NCBI GenBank assembly: GCA_964594115.1
Contig: CAZQLD010000004.1
Coordinates: forward strand, 8,455 to 72,454
From: MFWN01 sp964594115
Lineage (GTDB): Archaea; Nanobdellota; Nanobdellia; Pacearchaeales; GW2011-AR1
DNA length: 64,000 nt
Reading direction: 5' to 3'
Made by a program: the position numbers and the translations under genes. This document shows positions 16,100-24,934 of the stretch, one piece after another; the stretch's first letter is position 1; every line of letters starts with the position of its first letter. The notes beneath the pieces are model-generated. The model was given only the letters and a program-made list of their open reading frames with translations, ran no database searches and was not told the origin of the DNA.

Positions 16100-16909
16100 A
16101 TGACTATAAAAAAACATAAGAGAAAAAGCAATTTGAACCGTGAAAGGAATCCAGGAGAAAGGAAAAGGAACTTTAGAAGAGGCTTTATTATCTCTTTTTT
16201 AGTTGCAGCTAGTTGGATTTTTGGAAGAGAAGCAGGGAAAGTATATTTTTCACAACCAGTTAATGGAATTCCCACTAGGCAAGAAATAATAAGGACAGAA
16301 GATTATTCAGATTTATGGGATGTTAATTTAATATTTGAAAAATGCTTAAATAAATGCGAAAATATTAGTCCTAATGAATTAGAGGTTAAAGTAGATTCTA
16401 ATGAGCCAAAAAAGCCTGGTGAACCAAATGAACTAGAAGCAGCATATCTGCCTTTGGAAATCTCTCAAAAAGGCATCGAGCTTATAAAAAAATATGAAGA
16501 TTTTTCTGCAACACCATACCTTGATGCTGATGGATTTGCAATTGCATGGGGGCATCAGATTAAAAAAGGAGAGAATTATAATAATATAACAAGACAAGAA
16601 GGGGATGCGTTGCTTATAAGGGACCTTAAAACAGTGTATGAGCCAGCAGTCAGAAAGCATGTTAAAGTTTCATTAACCCAAGGGCAATATGATGCTTTAT
16701 GCAGTTTTGTTTATAATTTTGGAGAAGAAAAATTAAAGAGGAGCACTTTATTAAAAAAATTAAATAAAGGAGATTATAAAGGTGCTGCAGATGAATTTAC
16801 TCACTGGATTAATGTGTATGTTAACACAGAAGAAGGATATGTGAGAAGCCCCTTACTAGGACTTGTAAAAAGAAGAACAGAAGAAAGACATCTATTTCTC
16901 TCTAATTAA
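16100..16909 (+). CDS. membrane-anchored GH24-type lysozyme
   Basis: Residues 120-269 form a phage-type (GH24) lysozyme domain. GIELIKKYEDFSATPYLDADG carries the catalytic Glu133 and the Asp142 position, GHQIKKGENYNNITRQEGDALL follows, then LTQGQYDALCSFVYNFG and LVKRRTEERHLF. The position of the usual Thr before the GH dipeptide is Ala (FAIAWGH rather than a TIGYGH-like segment). Ahead of it are a very basic N-terminus, one membrane helix (about 28-44, GFIISFLVAASWIFG) and an acidic Asn/Pro/Glu linker, so the domain is exposed outside the cell. Archaea lack murein, so targets would be bacterial walls or another glycan; this is inference. Origin by transfer from a phage or bacterium is likely. 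Confidence 0.88.
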   Translation: MTIKKHKRKSNLNRERNPGERKRNFRRGFIISFLVAASWIFGREAGKVYFSQPVNGIPTRQEIIRTEDYSDLWDVNLIFEKCLNKCENISPNELEVKVDSNEPKKPGEPNELEAAYLPLEISQKGIELIKKYEDFSATPYLDADGFAIAWGHQIKKGENYNNITRQEGDALLIRDLKTVYEPAVRKHVKVSLTQGQYDALCSFVYNFGEEKLKRSTLLKKLNKGDYKGAADEFTHWINVYVNTEEGYVRSPLLGLVKRRTEERHLFLSN

Positions 16910-16944
16910 TAATTCTAAAAATAATAAAAAATAAAAAATAAAAT
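16910..16944 (-). terminator. oligo-T terminator of the pilin gene
   Basis: Directly after the pilin stop on the minus strand there are several runs of five or six T separated by one or two other bases. This is the usual archaeal oligo-T termination signal, with no hairpin needed. Confidence 0.45.
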
Positions 16945-17373
16945 TTATACAACCTGTTCAGTTATAGAGCCGGTTGATTTTAAGTCAACTGTGCTTCCTG
17001 TTTTCCTATAGGTAATTGTTATATCTCCTTTAAATGTTGTTCCAGTAGTTAGCGTACAACCGATTAAAGGTGTTATGGTTGCTCCTGCTGCAATCGCTCC
17101 TAAACCAGTAGTTGTTGCATTACAATTAGTCACATTAATACTTTGTATGTCATATGTCTCTCCGCCATTATTCTTCAATTCAAGTGTAATCCCAGTTGTT
17201 TGTGCGTTCCATGCATTCAGATAAAATGGCGCATTTACAACTGCTGCACTTGGTGTTAAAACCCCAGACTTGAAATAATAATAGCCTAAAATTCCAATAA
17301 CAATGATTGCTGCTAATATTGCCCAACCATAAGTCATTAAAAACTCCATAGCTGCTTGTCCTTTTTTTTGCAT
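16945..17373 (-). CDS. archaeal type IV pilin-like protein
   Basis: The 142-residue protein begins MQKKGQAAMEFLMTYGWAIL. It has the basic leader and KG/Q site of a class III signal peptide, Glu at position 5 of the mature chain and a hydrophobic helix, a combination common in DPANN pilins. The mature domain is Thr/Ala/Gly-rich and beta-like, with two Cys (NVTNCNATT and LIGCTLTTG) likely to pair. A strong AAAGGAGG ribosome-binding site precedes the ATG, as at the pilin near 7.3 kb. It is the downstream end of the minus-strand surface cluster but is separately promoted. It would be assembled into a pilus by machinery not seen in this window. Confidence 0.82.
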   Translation of the reverse strand: MQKKGQAAMEFLMTYGWAILAAIIVIGILGYYYFKSGVLTPSAAVVNAPFYLNAWNAQTTGITLELKNNGGETYDIQSINVTNCNATTTGLGAIAAGATITPLIGCTLTTGTTFKGDITITYRKTGSTVDLKSTGSITEQVV

Positions 17374-17484
17374 TTTTTACCTCCTTTTTTTAAATTAAAA
17401 TCATTTTTCTAATATTTTGAAGATAAGTTAGTTTATAAATATTTCTGTTCTCAATGGCAAATAATAATTTTTAATGCTTTATCC

Positions 17485-17880
17485 TTAAACTATTTTGCAA
17501 TAACAGCTTCTTCCTTCATTTACACACTCTCCTGAAGGGCAGGTTCCTGTACAAATCCCATATTTCTCAAAATAAAAACCACAAGGAGCAGTATAAGGGT
17601 CTGGAGGCTCTCCTTCCTTTCCTGCATCTCCTGTATCTCCTAAGGGGCTACCACCTCCGCCACCCCCTCCACTGGTTGGCTTTAACTCTTTTATTTCATT
17701 TAATTCATTATCCACGGTTTCTTCTTGTTTTTCTTCCATATCTTCTGTTTCTTCTGTGTCACCAATACTCTTTCCTTGGATAATTTTCTTCTCTGCTTTA
17801 TCTTGAGAGAAGAAAATTAAGAATAAAACTATAATTGCCAATAATAAGATTATAAGTATAAAAATAATCACTTTTTTCAT
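17485..17880 (-). CDS. membrane-anchored Gly/Cys-rich small surface protein
   Basis: This 131-residue protein has an N-terminal hydrophobic helix (about 3-25, Ile/Leu-rich), then a Glu/Thr-rich stalk and a run of seven Gly. The C-terminal domain carries six Cys in about 35 residues (APCGFYFEKYGICTGTC, then GECVNEGRSCYC). The spacing resembles small disulfide-knotted extracellular modules. It therefore looks like an anchored stalk presenting a tiny Cys-rich head. It sits in the pilin/VWA surface cluster on the same strand. No family is recognised. Confidence 0.6.
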   Translation of the reverse strand: MKKVIIFILIILLLAIIVLFLIFFSQDKAEKKIIQGKSIGDTEETEDMEEKQEETVDNELNEIKELKPTSGGGGGGGSPLGDTGDAGKEGEPPDPYTAPCGFYFEKYGICTGTCPSGECVNEGRSCYCKIV

Positions 17881-17921
17881 AGAATTATTAAAAAATATAA
17901 GTATAAAAATCTAACTAAATT

Positions 17922-18863
17922 CTAAGCTAAATAAGAGATGCCCCTAACACCATAGACATCTAAACTAGAATCATCGAGTTTAAACCAAGAAGGCATGCCA
18001 GTTACCTTATAAAGAGGAGTCGGATTTTGACTGGAGAAATAAATATAATCCACAACAGATTTGTCCTTTAAAGGTATGCCTTGAAAAGATAACTCTGGCA
18101 GATAAACAAGAGATTCAATCCCATTTACATTTGGAGAGGTCCTTCCTTCTAATCTATCAATAAAACTTGGTGCAGAGGTTGAATTTATATAATATGACTC
18201 CTCAAGATGAGAGGAGAGATTGGAAACATCATTTCCATCTACAAACGGCTCATGGATTGTTTTGTTTATTTTATTAGGTACAAGATTGGAGGTTCCGACA
18301 ACATAAAAAGGGTCTTCGAAGTTTTCTATAGGAACATAAGAAACTATCTCTGCTGTTCTGTTCCATAAAACCAAATTAGTATTATCTATTATTAACAAGT
18401 CTGCTGTTAATGACACTTTTATATTCCAGGGGTTATCCTGGCCAACTATTAATGAAGGGTTTGTAAGAGTAATATTGGCATTAATTTTAATTGCTTTTTT
18501 ATTTAAAGATTCCTGTATTCCTGAAAAATTAGCCCCAATCATCAATGGCTGAAGATTTCCATTAAGGGTGCCATTGTAAAAAACTTCTGCAAATGTAGAA
18601 TTAAAATCAGCTATATAGTTTCCTGTATCAACTATCTCTTTTTCAATCAGAAAGATAATTCTAAATCCAGAGATGTAAAGCTGACGGGGGAGGTCCTGTT
18701 CAACTGAAAAAACAAAATTATTCATTGTCTCTATTCTTTTAGTGATTGCCCCCCTATCTTTAATAACAGAACTAAATGTATAAGAGACCAAGAATAACAG
18801 GAGTATGGATATTACCAATAGGGTGAAAAATACTCCTTTTTTGTTCATTCTTTTAATTGACAT
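17922..18863 (-). CDS. pilin-like/surface protein of the VWA cluster, unknown
   Basis: Start at ATG 18863 is 8 bases after the stop of the VWA gene; ATG 18848 (MNKKGVFFTLLVI) is an alternative, and a GTG at 18881 would overlap the VWA gene. The N-terminus has the Lys-Lys-Gly then hydrophobic helix pattern of class III signal peptides. The roughly 280-residue ectodomain is beta-rich with many N-glycosylation sequons (NSTF, NGTL, NFSG, NITL, NRTA). No domain is recognised. Position directly downstream of the VWA protein implies a shared complex, for example minor pilins of an adhesion pilus. Confidence 0.6.
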   Translation of the reverse strand: MSIKRMNKKGVFFTLLVISILLLFLVSYTFSSVIKDRGAITKRIETMNNFVFSVEQDLPRQLYISGFRIIFLIEKEIVDTGNYIADFNSTFAEVFYNGTLNGNLQPLMIGANFSGIQESLNKKAIKINANITLTNPSLIVGQDNPWNIKVSLTADLLIIDNTNLVLWNRTAEIVSYVPIENFEDPFYVVGTSNLVPNKINKTIHEPFVDGNDVSNLSSHLEESYYINSTSAPSFIDRLEGRTSPNVNGIESLVYLPELSFQGIPLKDKSVVDYIYFSSQNPTPLYKVTGMPSWFKLDDSSLDVYGVRGISYLA

Positions 18864-18871
18864 TTGTTTCT

Positions 18872-21400
18872 TTAATACCACCTTCTGACCTGAACTTCTG
18901 TTGTAATAATATATGGTATGCCTGTAATTTCAAATGAGCTTATCTGTAAATTTTGTTCTGTGAATTTTATATCTAACTTGCCATTTAAATCAAAGTCTAG
19001 AATCTCTAATAAACTATATGCAGCTAACTGTATAGCATCATCATCATTTGAAATGTTTTGTCCAGTGCTTTGGTAATAGCAATGTCTTGTTCCTGAATAA
19101 GATGCCGGAATATTTAAGATTGTAGCAGTGCTATCTTCAAATTCAAGATGCCAGATACATCCTTCTGCCTGCGCAACTATTGCCGAATAGGATGAAGCAT
19201 TTTGTTTTATTGTGGATATAATCTTGTTATATGGTGAACCAGAAGTGGAATTAAAAATAGAAACTCCAGTAGTTATTTTAACTGTGTTATTTGGTTGAAC
19301 ATATGAATTCGGAATAACAACTGCATGAGGATCACCAAGCTTTGTGTAATCTGAACCATAAAGACTCAAATTATATACAGAATTGCCATTTATCTCTACA
19401 TTATCGGTCCATCTTGGTCCTGAATACGAAATCGCTGTCACTTCTACTACTCCTGAGCCTGAAGGGACAGAAAAATTCCCATAATAATCATCATAAAACT
19501 GTTTCTCTGCTGTTACAATCAACCCATAAGGGGCAGGAGATTTAGTATAATTAAACTCAATATAAGAATCAGGATAAAGTATTGTAGAGATATTCCCAGT
19601 AGTTACTATTGTTTGCTCTTTGTATGATGCCTTGATTATATCCTGTGCAATTTGTTTGTAAACTTCAATTAAGTTAGTAATATTTGCATAATAATAGCTT
19701 CCATTACCACAATTTGCTATAGCCTGAAGTGTTGATTCATCTGCACTTGGACCAAAACCAACAGCATAAACAATTATGCCATGGTTATTATAGGCGTCAC
19801 AAGCTGCTTGTATTGCATCTTGTTTTGCATTTCCTGTTCCTTGTTCTGAACATTGTCTATTTGCTTCACCATCACTCATAACAACAATTGATCGAAATTT
19901 GTCTGAACTTGAATAATTAAAAAGGTCATCAACTGCTTTGTTTATCCCGCAACAAATACATGTCGCTCCAATAGCTTCCCAACCATCAACTTTGTTGGCT
20001 AAAGAAATATTATCAGCTGAAAGATTATGACAATCATTAATGTCGACATTGTCTTTATATCCTACTAATCCTATCCTATTTCCTGAAGAATTTAAAACAA
20101 TATCTACAAATGCTTTATTTGCGTCTTTGGCTTCATATATCCCTCCAGGACATGTTCCTCCACAAGATTCACAAACTGGTTGGTTAACATAACAATCTAA
20201 GCAAAAGAATCCGCAACACTCGCTAATCCCACAAGAAACACCAGAACAGGTTCCACACATACTCCCAGACAAATCAGTAACAGAAAAAACATCTGCTTCT
20301 TGCATTATAGCAGTAGTATAAGAAGCGTTTTCTAAACCAAACCTAAAAGGAGTTGTCTTTTGACTTAATTCATTGTAGTTTAATAAAGAAGATAATTGAG
20401 CATCAGTTATTATTCTTGTTTCTTCTCCATTAGTTGAATCATTAAATACAGTTATATTTCCTATTGTCATGAACATTGAGTAGTTTGTGCTTAAATGTAA
20501 ATAAATATCTAGTTTATTTAATTGCCCGGGAATATGAAATCCATCATATATGTTAATAACCCCTTCTATTCCTGGGAAATACTCTCTTGTTGGCTGTTGA
20601 TACACTCCAGAGCTATTATAAGTCAATTTAACAAAGCCTCCTGCTAGATACAAATTATCTCCAGCAAATTTTATAGTATTTTCTCCAGGAGAAAAACTCT
20701 GATTATAAGCACTTAAATCATATTTTGATGGAGCAAATTGTGATGAGGAATTTGCATAGTGTCCTGAGTAAAGGTTATTAATATAAACATCAAAGTCTTT
20801 ATTAATTGCTACTTCAATTTCCACTCCACTTAATTCTCCAGAATAGTTTATACTAACAGAAATATTTCCTTCTCCAGTATAACCTCCAAAATAAAGATAC
20901 TCTTTTGCTAGACTGCTTGAAAGCCAGACTCTTGCAGAAAACCCTGTTGCACTTCCGTTTGTTTGTACATTGCTTATTCCACTTATAAGATGTGTGGCAG
21001 TCTCTACATTTTCTGCTGTTTCAAAACTAGTAGAATTACTTGATGCAAGAAGCTCAGACCCATACCAGATCCCTATATTGTCTGATGTATTCAAATACTG
21101 GAACATAGAAATTGCGAGAGTTCTTGCAACAGTTACATTAGTAATATAGAACTCTCCTATTTGTTCTAGAATAGTTTTATTTAGATCTTTTATCTCTCTG
21201 TTTAAAATTAATGCCCTAACATATGAGTTATTTATTTCTCCTACTTTTAAATTAGATAAGACAGTTATAACATCCTGGGTTGCATCTGATTTTGGATATT
21301 TAGGTTCTAAAACCGGATAAACAACTAAGATAATCAAAAGTATAATAATTAGAGCTATTAGTGCGTCTGTACTGAAAAATATTCCTCTTTTTGTTTTCAT
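18872..21400 (-). CDS. large surface protein with von Willebrand A domain and Cys-rich MIDAS insert
   Basis: The 842-residue protein starts MKTKRGIFFSTDALIALII. This is a class III-like signal with a KRG/I junction and a hydrophobic helix, followed by about 340 residues of Asn/Ser/Thr-rich beta structure. A VWA domain begins at VTDLSGSM (metal-site Asp376, Ser378, Ser380). The remaining MIDAS residues appear in GATCICCGI (Thr) and VVMSDGEA (Asp). Between the first and second motif lies an unusual insert with about a dozen Cys. VWA domains mediate metal-dependent adhesion. ATG 21400 overlaps the upstream gene's stop as ATGA, showing translational coupling; a longer reading would run into that gene. 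A beta-rich C-terminal region of 230 residues follows. Confidence 0.75.
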   Translation of the reverse strand: MKTKRGIFFSTDALIALIIILLIILVVYPVLEPKYPKSDATQDVITVLSNLKVGEINNSYVRALILNREIKDLNKTILEQIGEFYITNVTVARTLAISMFQYLNTSDNIGIWYGSELLASSNSTSFETAENVETATHLISGISNVQTNGSATGFSARVWLSSSLAKEYLYFGGYTGEGNISVSINYSGELSGVEIEVAINKDFDVYINNLYSGHYANSSSQFAPSKYDLSAYNQSFSPGENTIKFAGDNLYLAGGFVKLTYNSSGVYQQPTREYFPGIEGVINIYDGFHIPGQLNKLDIYLHLSTNYSMFMTIGNITVFNDSTNGEETRIITDAQLSSLLNYNELSQKTTPFRFGLENASYTTAIMQEADVFSVTDLSGSMCGTCSGVSCGISECCGFFCLDCYVNQPVCESCGGTCPGGIYEAKDANKAFVDIVLNSSGNRIGLVGYKDNVDINDCHNLSADNISLANKVDGWEAIGATCICCGINKAVDDLFNYSSSDKFRSIVVMSDGEANRQCSEQGTGNAKQDAIQAACDAYNNHGIIVYAVGFGPSADESTLQAIANCGNGSYYYANITNLIEVYKQIAQDIIKASYKEQTIVTTGNISTILYPDSYIEFNYTKSPAPYGLIVTAEKQFYDDYYGNFSVPSGSGVVEVTAISYSGPRWTDNVEINGNSVYNLSLYGSDYTKLGDPHAVVIPNSYVQPNNTVKITTGVSIFNSTSGSPYNKIISTIKQNASSYSAIVAQAEGCIWHLEFEDSTATILNIPASYSGTRHCYYQSTGQNISNDDDAIQLAAYSLLEILDFDLNGKLDIKFTEQNLQISSFEITGIPYIITTEVQVRRWY

Positions 21401-21660
21401 TTTTTGAATTTCATCCATAAATTTTTGAAATACGGCAGGGTTAATGTGGAAAGCATGAATGCTACAGCTGGAACAATTGCGTTTAACCAAGGTTTTTGAA
21501 TATTGATTGCCCTAAGATAGATTCCTATGGCTAAATAAGTGAAAATTGTAAGAAGAATTCTTCTTGTATAGCTAGTTTCCCATTTTTTATCTGTTTCAAC
21601 TCTCTTATTTCTTTCTCTTAATATATATATTTCTTTTTTTAATTTATCCACTTCTTTCAT
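21397..21660 (-). CDS. small two-helix membrane protein
   Basis: The 87-residue protein has a charged N-terminal helix (MKEVDKLKKEIYILRERNKR) and two hydrophobic spans (ILLTIFTYLAIGIYL and NAIVPAVAFMLSTLTL), ending with basic KNLWMKFKK. It sits between the pilin-like gene and the VWA gene with a 14-base gap and a 4-base overlap, so it belongs to that operon. It could be a membrane chaperone or anchor for the pilus-like proteins. This is inference from context; no family is recognised. Confidence 0.6.
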   Translation of the reverse strand: MKEVDKLKKEIYILRERNKRVETDKKWETSYTRRILLTIFTYLAIGIYLRAINIQKPWLNAIVPAVAFMLSTLTLPYFKNLWMKFKK

Positions 21661-21674
21661 TTTTCTTTTTTAGT

Positions 21675-22172
21675 TTATTCCCAGATATAAATATGGGCAG
21701 TAACTGGTTTATCTTTATAAATTGTAAAGCGCGTTATTCTTATCAGATTTTCTGGATTTGAAGGGGGCAAACCAATTCCTTCTACTTCTCCAGAGGTTAG
21801 AGTCATGTTTTCTGATAAAAAAAAGTAATAATCAAATCTTGTATTAAAAAGGTTTTTTGTTCTTGAATAATCAACAGAGGCTAGATTGTAAAATCTATCT
21901 AGTTTTGTTTCATTTATTTTATTATTGCTTAAAATCCCTAGTGTGACAACATTGCTTGAATCCCAATTCTCAGGGTAACCATCTGAAAAAATAGAATCTC
22001 CTATAATTTTGCCTTCATAAGACAAACTATCTATTTTTTCTTCTGCTTCACCTGGCTGGTTTATAGCGTAGAAATAAAAGATAACTATGCCTATTGTGAA
22101 GATAACAAAAGCAACCATTAAGTCCATCCCCCAGGCTTGCGCCCGCTTTTCATTTTTACCTCTTTTTTTCAT
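21675..22172 (-). CDS. pilin-like protein, first gene of the surface operon
   Basis: The 165-residue protein starts with MKKRGKNEKRAQAWGMDLMV. The basic leader is followed by a KRAQAWG processing-like site and a hydrophobic helix (VAFVIFTIGIVIFYFYA), then a soluble domain with an Asp/Asn/Ser-rich segment. This is the layout of archaeal prepilins. It opens the minus-strand series that leads to the two-helix protein, the VWA protein and the glycosylation-rich protein. It probably encodes a pilus or adhesin subunit; structural class is inferred from the N-terminus only. Confidence 0.6.
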   Translation of the reverse strand: MKKRGKNEKRAQAWGMDLMVAFVIFTIGIVIFYFYAINQPGEAEEKIDSLSYEGKIIGDSIFSDGYPENWDSSNVVTLGILSNNKINETKLDRFYNLASVDYSRTKNLFNTRFDYYFFLSENMTLTSGEVEGIGLPPSNPENLIRITRFTIYKDKPVTAHIYIWE

Positions 22173-22231
22173 AAAATTAAATGGATTTGAGATATTTAAG
22201 TTTTATTGAGTGCAGGATTTTAGAAATAATT

Positions 22232-22609
22232 CTAATCAAAAAAGAAATCCTCATTCAAGACATCAGAATTGGCAACTATATCTGTTGCTGTGATTATCCC
22301 AACTAATTTTTCAGAATCTATTACTGGCAATCTTTTGACTTTGTTCTTTCCCATAATCAAAGCAGCATTGTCTAAACTTTCATCATGGTCTACTGTAATA
22401 ACATTTTTTGACATAACACGGGAAATTTTCCTTCCAAGCGAAGAAATATTCTTCATAATATCTCTTTCTGTTATAATTCCAACAATTTTATTCTTTTTTA
22501 AAACAATCAAGCTTCCGATATTCCTAGCTGACATAATCTGAGCAGCTTGTTTTACACTAACATCATGATCAATTACAATAGCTTTGTTCATTGCCTCATT
22601 TATTTTCAT
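22232..22609 (-). CDS. CBS domain pair protein
   Basis: This 125-residue protein is two tandem CBS motifs and nothing else. The first contains KAIVIDHDVSVKQAAQIMSARNIGSLIVL and GIITERDIMK, read in blocks. The second contains VITVDHDESLDNAALIM and KRLPVIDSEKLVGIITATDIV. Such pairs bind adenosine nucleotides or SAM and regulate other proteins. It is cytosolic and monocistronic. Nothing in the context tells the partner. Confidence 0.88.
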   Translation of the reverse strand: MKINEAMNKAIVIDHDVSVKQAAQIMSARNIGSLIVLKKNKIVGIITERDIMKNISSLGRKISRVMSKNVITVDHDESLDNAALIMGKNKVKRLPVIDSEKLVGIITATDIVANSDVLNEDFFFD

Positions 22610-22651
22610 AAAAACTAAAGTAAAATAGGATTTATAAAACTTGTGAAAATC

Positions 22652-23728
22652 TCAAATTTTCCATTTGCCTTTATTCTGTATTATCTTACCATCTAGAACT
22701 ATCTTGGCTTTTTTCATATCTTTAATAATATCCCAGTGGATAGCAGAATCATTGCCCCCGCCATTCTCTTTATAGGCCCTTCCTAAAGCAAGATGGATAG
22801 TACCATTAATTTTTTCATCAAACAATCCTCTTTTTGTAAATTTGTTTAGGGCGGGATTTAAACCAATACCAAATTCTCCAACATAACTTGCATTTTTATC
22901 TGTTGCTAACATTGCTTTTAGAAAATCTTCATTTTTATCAGCTTTAGCTTCTATAACTTTTCCGTCTTTAAACTTTAAGTATATTCCTTTAACTTCGTTT
23001 CCGTGTCTTATTGCAGGATATTCAAATTTAATCCATCCTTGCAAGCTTTCTCTGACAGGAGCCATAAAAATCTCTCCTCCAGGCATATTTTCTTCACCTT
23101 TATCTGCAATAGCTTTTTTTCCGTGAATTTCAAACCTTAAATCTACATTTTCTCCTTTTAAATGAACTTCTTTTCCTTTTTTAAATCTCTTTAATATTTT
23201 GCCCATCCTTTTTCCTAATTTTTTCCAGTCCTGCAAACAAACAGCATAAACAAAATTCTCATAATCTATAAAATCCATTTCAGCTTCTTGAGCATAAGAC
23301 ATGCAAGGAAAAGCAACCAGACATCTTCTTATTTTATCTTTTTCATTAGAAATATAATTTAAAATCGGGTCAACTAGCTTTCTTCTGGTTGTAATTTTTT
23401 CTGAATCAACGTTAGTTAATTCTTTCAGATTAAATTCTGCATCAATACTAACATATTTTTGTGCATTTTTGACAATATAATCAAAATGCTCAGGAAATTT
23501 TTCAATCTGGTGCTTTTTTGCATGTTTGTAGAAAAATGGAGTCAAATTAGGAAGCCCAATCCTTAAAATGGGGTGAGCTCCTTTTAAGATTATTTCTTTA
23601 TATAAAGCTATAATAAAATCCTGCGCTTCTGTACTTCCTGAAATAACAACATTCTCATCTTTTTTAACCCTTAGAGAATAATCTACAACTAGTTTTGCAA
23701 GTGCTCTTGTCCTTAAATCAGTTGGCAT
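22652..23728 (-). CDS. M29-family aminopeptidase
   Basis: The 358-residue protein matches thermophilic aminopeptidases of MEROPS family M29 (AmpS/PepS type), cobalt- or zinc-dependent exopeptidases of the cytosol. Recognisable blocks are the N-terminal LAKLVVDYSLRVKKDENVVI, the metal-site region ENMPGGEIFMAPVRES, then VGEFGIGLNPALN and GTIHLALGRAY, and the final NDSAIHWDIIKDM with its His and Asp. Length is slightly under the usual 370-410 residues but all motifs are present. It is monocistronic on the minus strand, with a likely housekeeping role in peptide turnover or amino-acid scavenging. Confidence 0.88.
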   Translation of the reverse strand: MPTDLRTRALAKLVVDYSLRVKKDENVVISGSTEAQDFIIALYKEIILKGAHPILRIGLPNLTPFFYKHAKKHQIEKFPEHFDYIVKNAQKYVSIDAEFNLKELTNVDSEKITTRRKLVDPILNYISNEKDKIRRCLVAFPCMSYAQEAEMDFIDYENFVYAVCLQDWKKLGKRMGKILKRFKKGKEVHLKGENVDLRFEIHGKKAIADKGEENMPGGEIFMAPVRESLQGWIKFEYPAIRHGNEVKGIYLKFKDGKVIEAKADKNEDFLKAMLATDKNASYVGEFGIGLNPALNKFTKRGLFDEKINGTIHLALGRAYKENGGGNDSAIHWDIIKDMKKAKIVLDGKIIQNKGKWKI

Positions 23729-23810
23729 TTTTTAAATACTCAGAACTAATTCTGAGGCTTGTCACCTCGTTTATATTAAAAATTTAAGCTTTTTAAAACT
23801 TTTCAAAATC

Positions 23811-24083
23811 TTAAAGGAGTTCCTGGCTTTCAGTTTGTTCTGGTTCTACTTGCTCTTCAGTTCCTTCTGTTCTCAAATCATCTGGGTTTATGCTGTTTAT
23901 CAGTTCCTTGAACTCTAAAAAAGATTCAGCAGGAATTCTTGTTCCTGATTTTGTAAATCCTGTATATCTGTCTCCTGTCATATATTCCCTTATAGTTAAG
24001 CCAACTCTGCCTCCAAAATCATCTATTCTTATGACAATGTCTGTATTGTCGGTTTTTTTTATTTTCCCAATGTCTTTTTCCAT
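23811..24083 (-). CDS. PC4/YdbC-like ssDNA-binding protein
   Basis: The 90-residue protein contains a PC4-like fold: DIVIRIDDFGGRVGLTIREY, then GFTKSGTRIPAESFLEFKELI. This is the typical strand-Gly-strand pattern followed by a TKxGxxI turn and a final helix. PC4/YdbC proteins bind single-stranded DNA or transcription complexes as dimers. The C-terminal 25 residues are acidic (Glu/Gln), a common autoinhibitory or protein-contact tail on ssDNA-binding proteins. The gene lies next to the intron-containing tRNA-Ser. Confidence 0.72.
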   Translation of the reverse strand: MEKDIGKIKKTDNTDIVIRIDDFGGRVGLTIREYMTGDRYTGFTKSGTRIPAESFLEFKELINSINPDDLRTEGTEEQVEPEQTESQELL

Positions 24084-24161
24084 TTTTCTAAATTAATTTT
24101 TCTTTTCCCAAGTTTTCTTTTTTCTAAAAAGAAAAGCTGTATTTATAAATGTTTAGAAAAA

Positions 24162-24307
24162 CGCCACGGCGAGGATTCGAACCTCGGCGTCCCGAAGGAC
24201 CTGGATTTTTACATATTTTATTACAACCTTAGGAAGGTTGATTGTCAAGGAAACCTAGGTTTCCTTACAGTAGCAATCCAGTGCGTTAACCACTCCGCCA
24301 CCGTGGC
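24162..24307 (-). tRNA. tRNA-Ser(GCU) with 64-base intron
   Basis: On the minus strand the acceptor GCCACGG pairs with CCGTGGC, followed by discriminator G. The D arm GCGGAGTGGTTAACGC is typical of class II tRNAs. The anticodon stem CTGGA/TCCAG encloses loop TTGCTA-A with anticodon GCT (tRNA-Ser reading AGC/AGU). A long variable arm (GTCC-TTCG-GGAC) and T arm CGAGG-TTCGAAT-CCTCG follow. The intron (24207-24270) interrupts the anticodon loop after position 37, the canonical archaeal site, and carries two internal palindromes. CCA is not encoded. Confidence 0.93.
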
Positions 24308-24348
24308 ATAGATATAGAATAAATTTAGAGAATTTAAAGTTTTGTGTT

Positions 24349-24894
24349 TTATTGTTGAGTTTGATAAAACCTAATTAAACAATCTTTAAGATTTTTTAAA
24401 TTACCATCTCTTATATTTAATGCATCAAATTCTAAATCCTTAGTACAATCTCTTCTATCTAAAATGCCTCTATCAACCATACTAGTTCCTAAGGTGATTG
24501 TATCTGCCCTTATTTTAAACGACTCAAAATCTTCTGTTTTTTCATATAAGTAGATTATAGGAATTTTGCTTTGAACTGCTGACCCAATCATTGTGCCTCC
24601 AGCACTTGATGGCAACCCTAAATAAGCAATAACAACATCTGCTGTTGGAATCACAATACCATTAGGTATGGAATATATTTTTCCAAGTGGCCAATTTAGG
24701 TTCAATTCTTTATGAGGTAAATAAGGCCTCTTACTAATGTTTTTAACAACCAGTCCAATCTTATCATATAGTTCAAATTTAGTGTTCCCATTTTCTTCAG
24801 GTTCAAAAGCACAGGCTAAAACAACATCATAATTTTCTCTAAAACCAAGAATATTTCTCAATCCTTCTGTTAGAGGAGTATCTTTTCTAGACAT
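24349..24894 (-). CDS. nucleoside 2-deoxyribosyltransferase-like protein
   Basis: The 181-residue protein resembles the nucleoside 2-deoxyribosyltransferase/TIR-like Rossmann fold. An N-terminal strand DVVLACAFEPEE is followed by a helix and IPTADVVIAYLGLPSSAGGTMIGSAVQ, read in blocks, corresponding to the family's D-x-V-I-A-x(n)-G-T-x-x-E/G-x-A segment; KIPIIYLYEK comes next. The usual catalytic Glu of the G-T-x-x-E block is replaced by Gly/Ser here (GTMIGSA), so the activity may differ. Its own TATA-like ATTTAAATCC precedes the ATG. It is the first protein gene inside the tRNA-bounded cassette. A nucleotide salvage or NAD-cleaving role is inference. Confidence 0.55.
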   Translation of the reverse strand: MSRKDTPLTEGLRNILGFRENYDVVLACAFEPEENGNTKFELYDKIGLVVKNISKRPYLPHKELNLNWPLGKIYSIPNGIVIPTADVVIAYLGLPSSAGGTMIGSAVQSKIPIIYLYEKTEDFESFKIRADTITLGTSMVDRGILDRRDCTKDLEFDALNIRDGNLKNLKDCLIRFYQTQQ

Positions 24895-24934
24895 TTTACT
24901 AACTATAACAAGTTAAGGATTTAAATTTTTCTGA

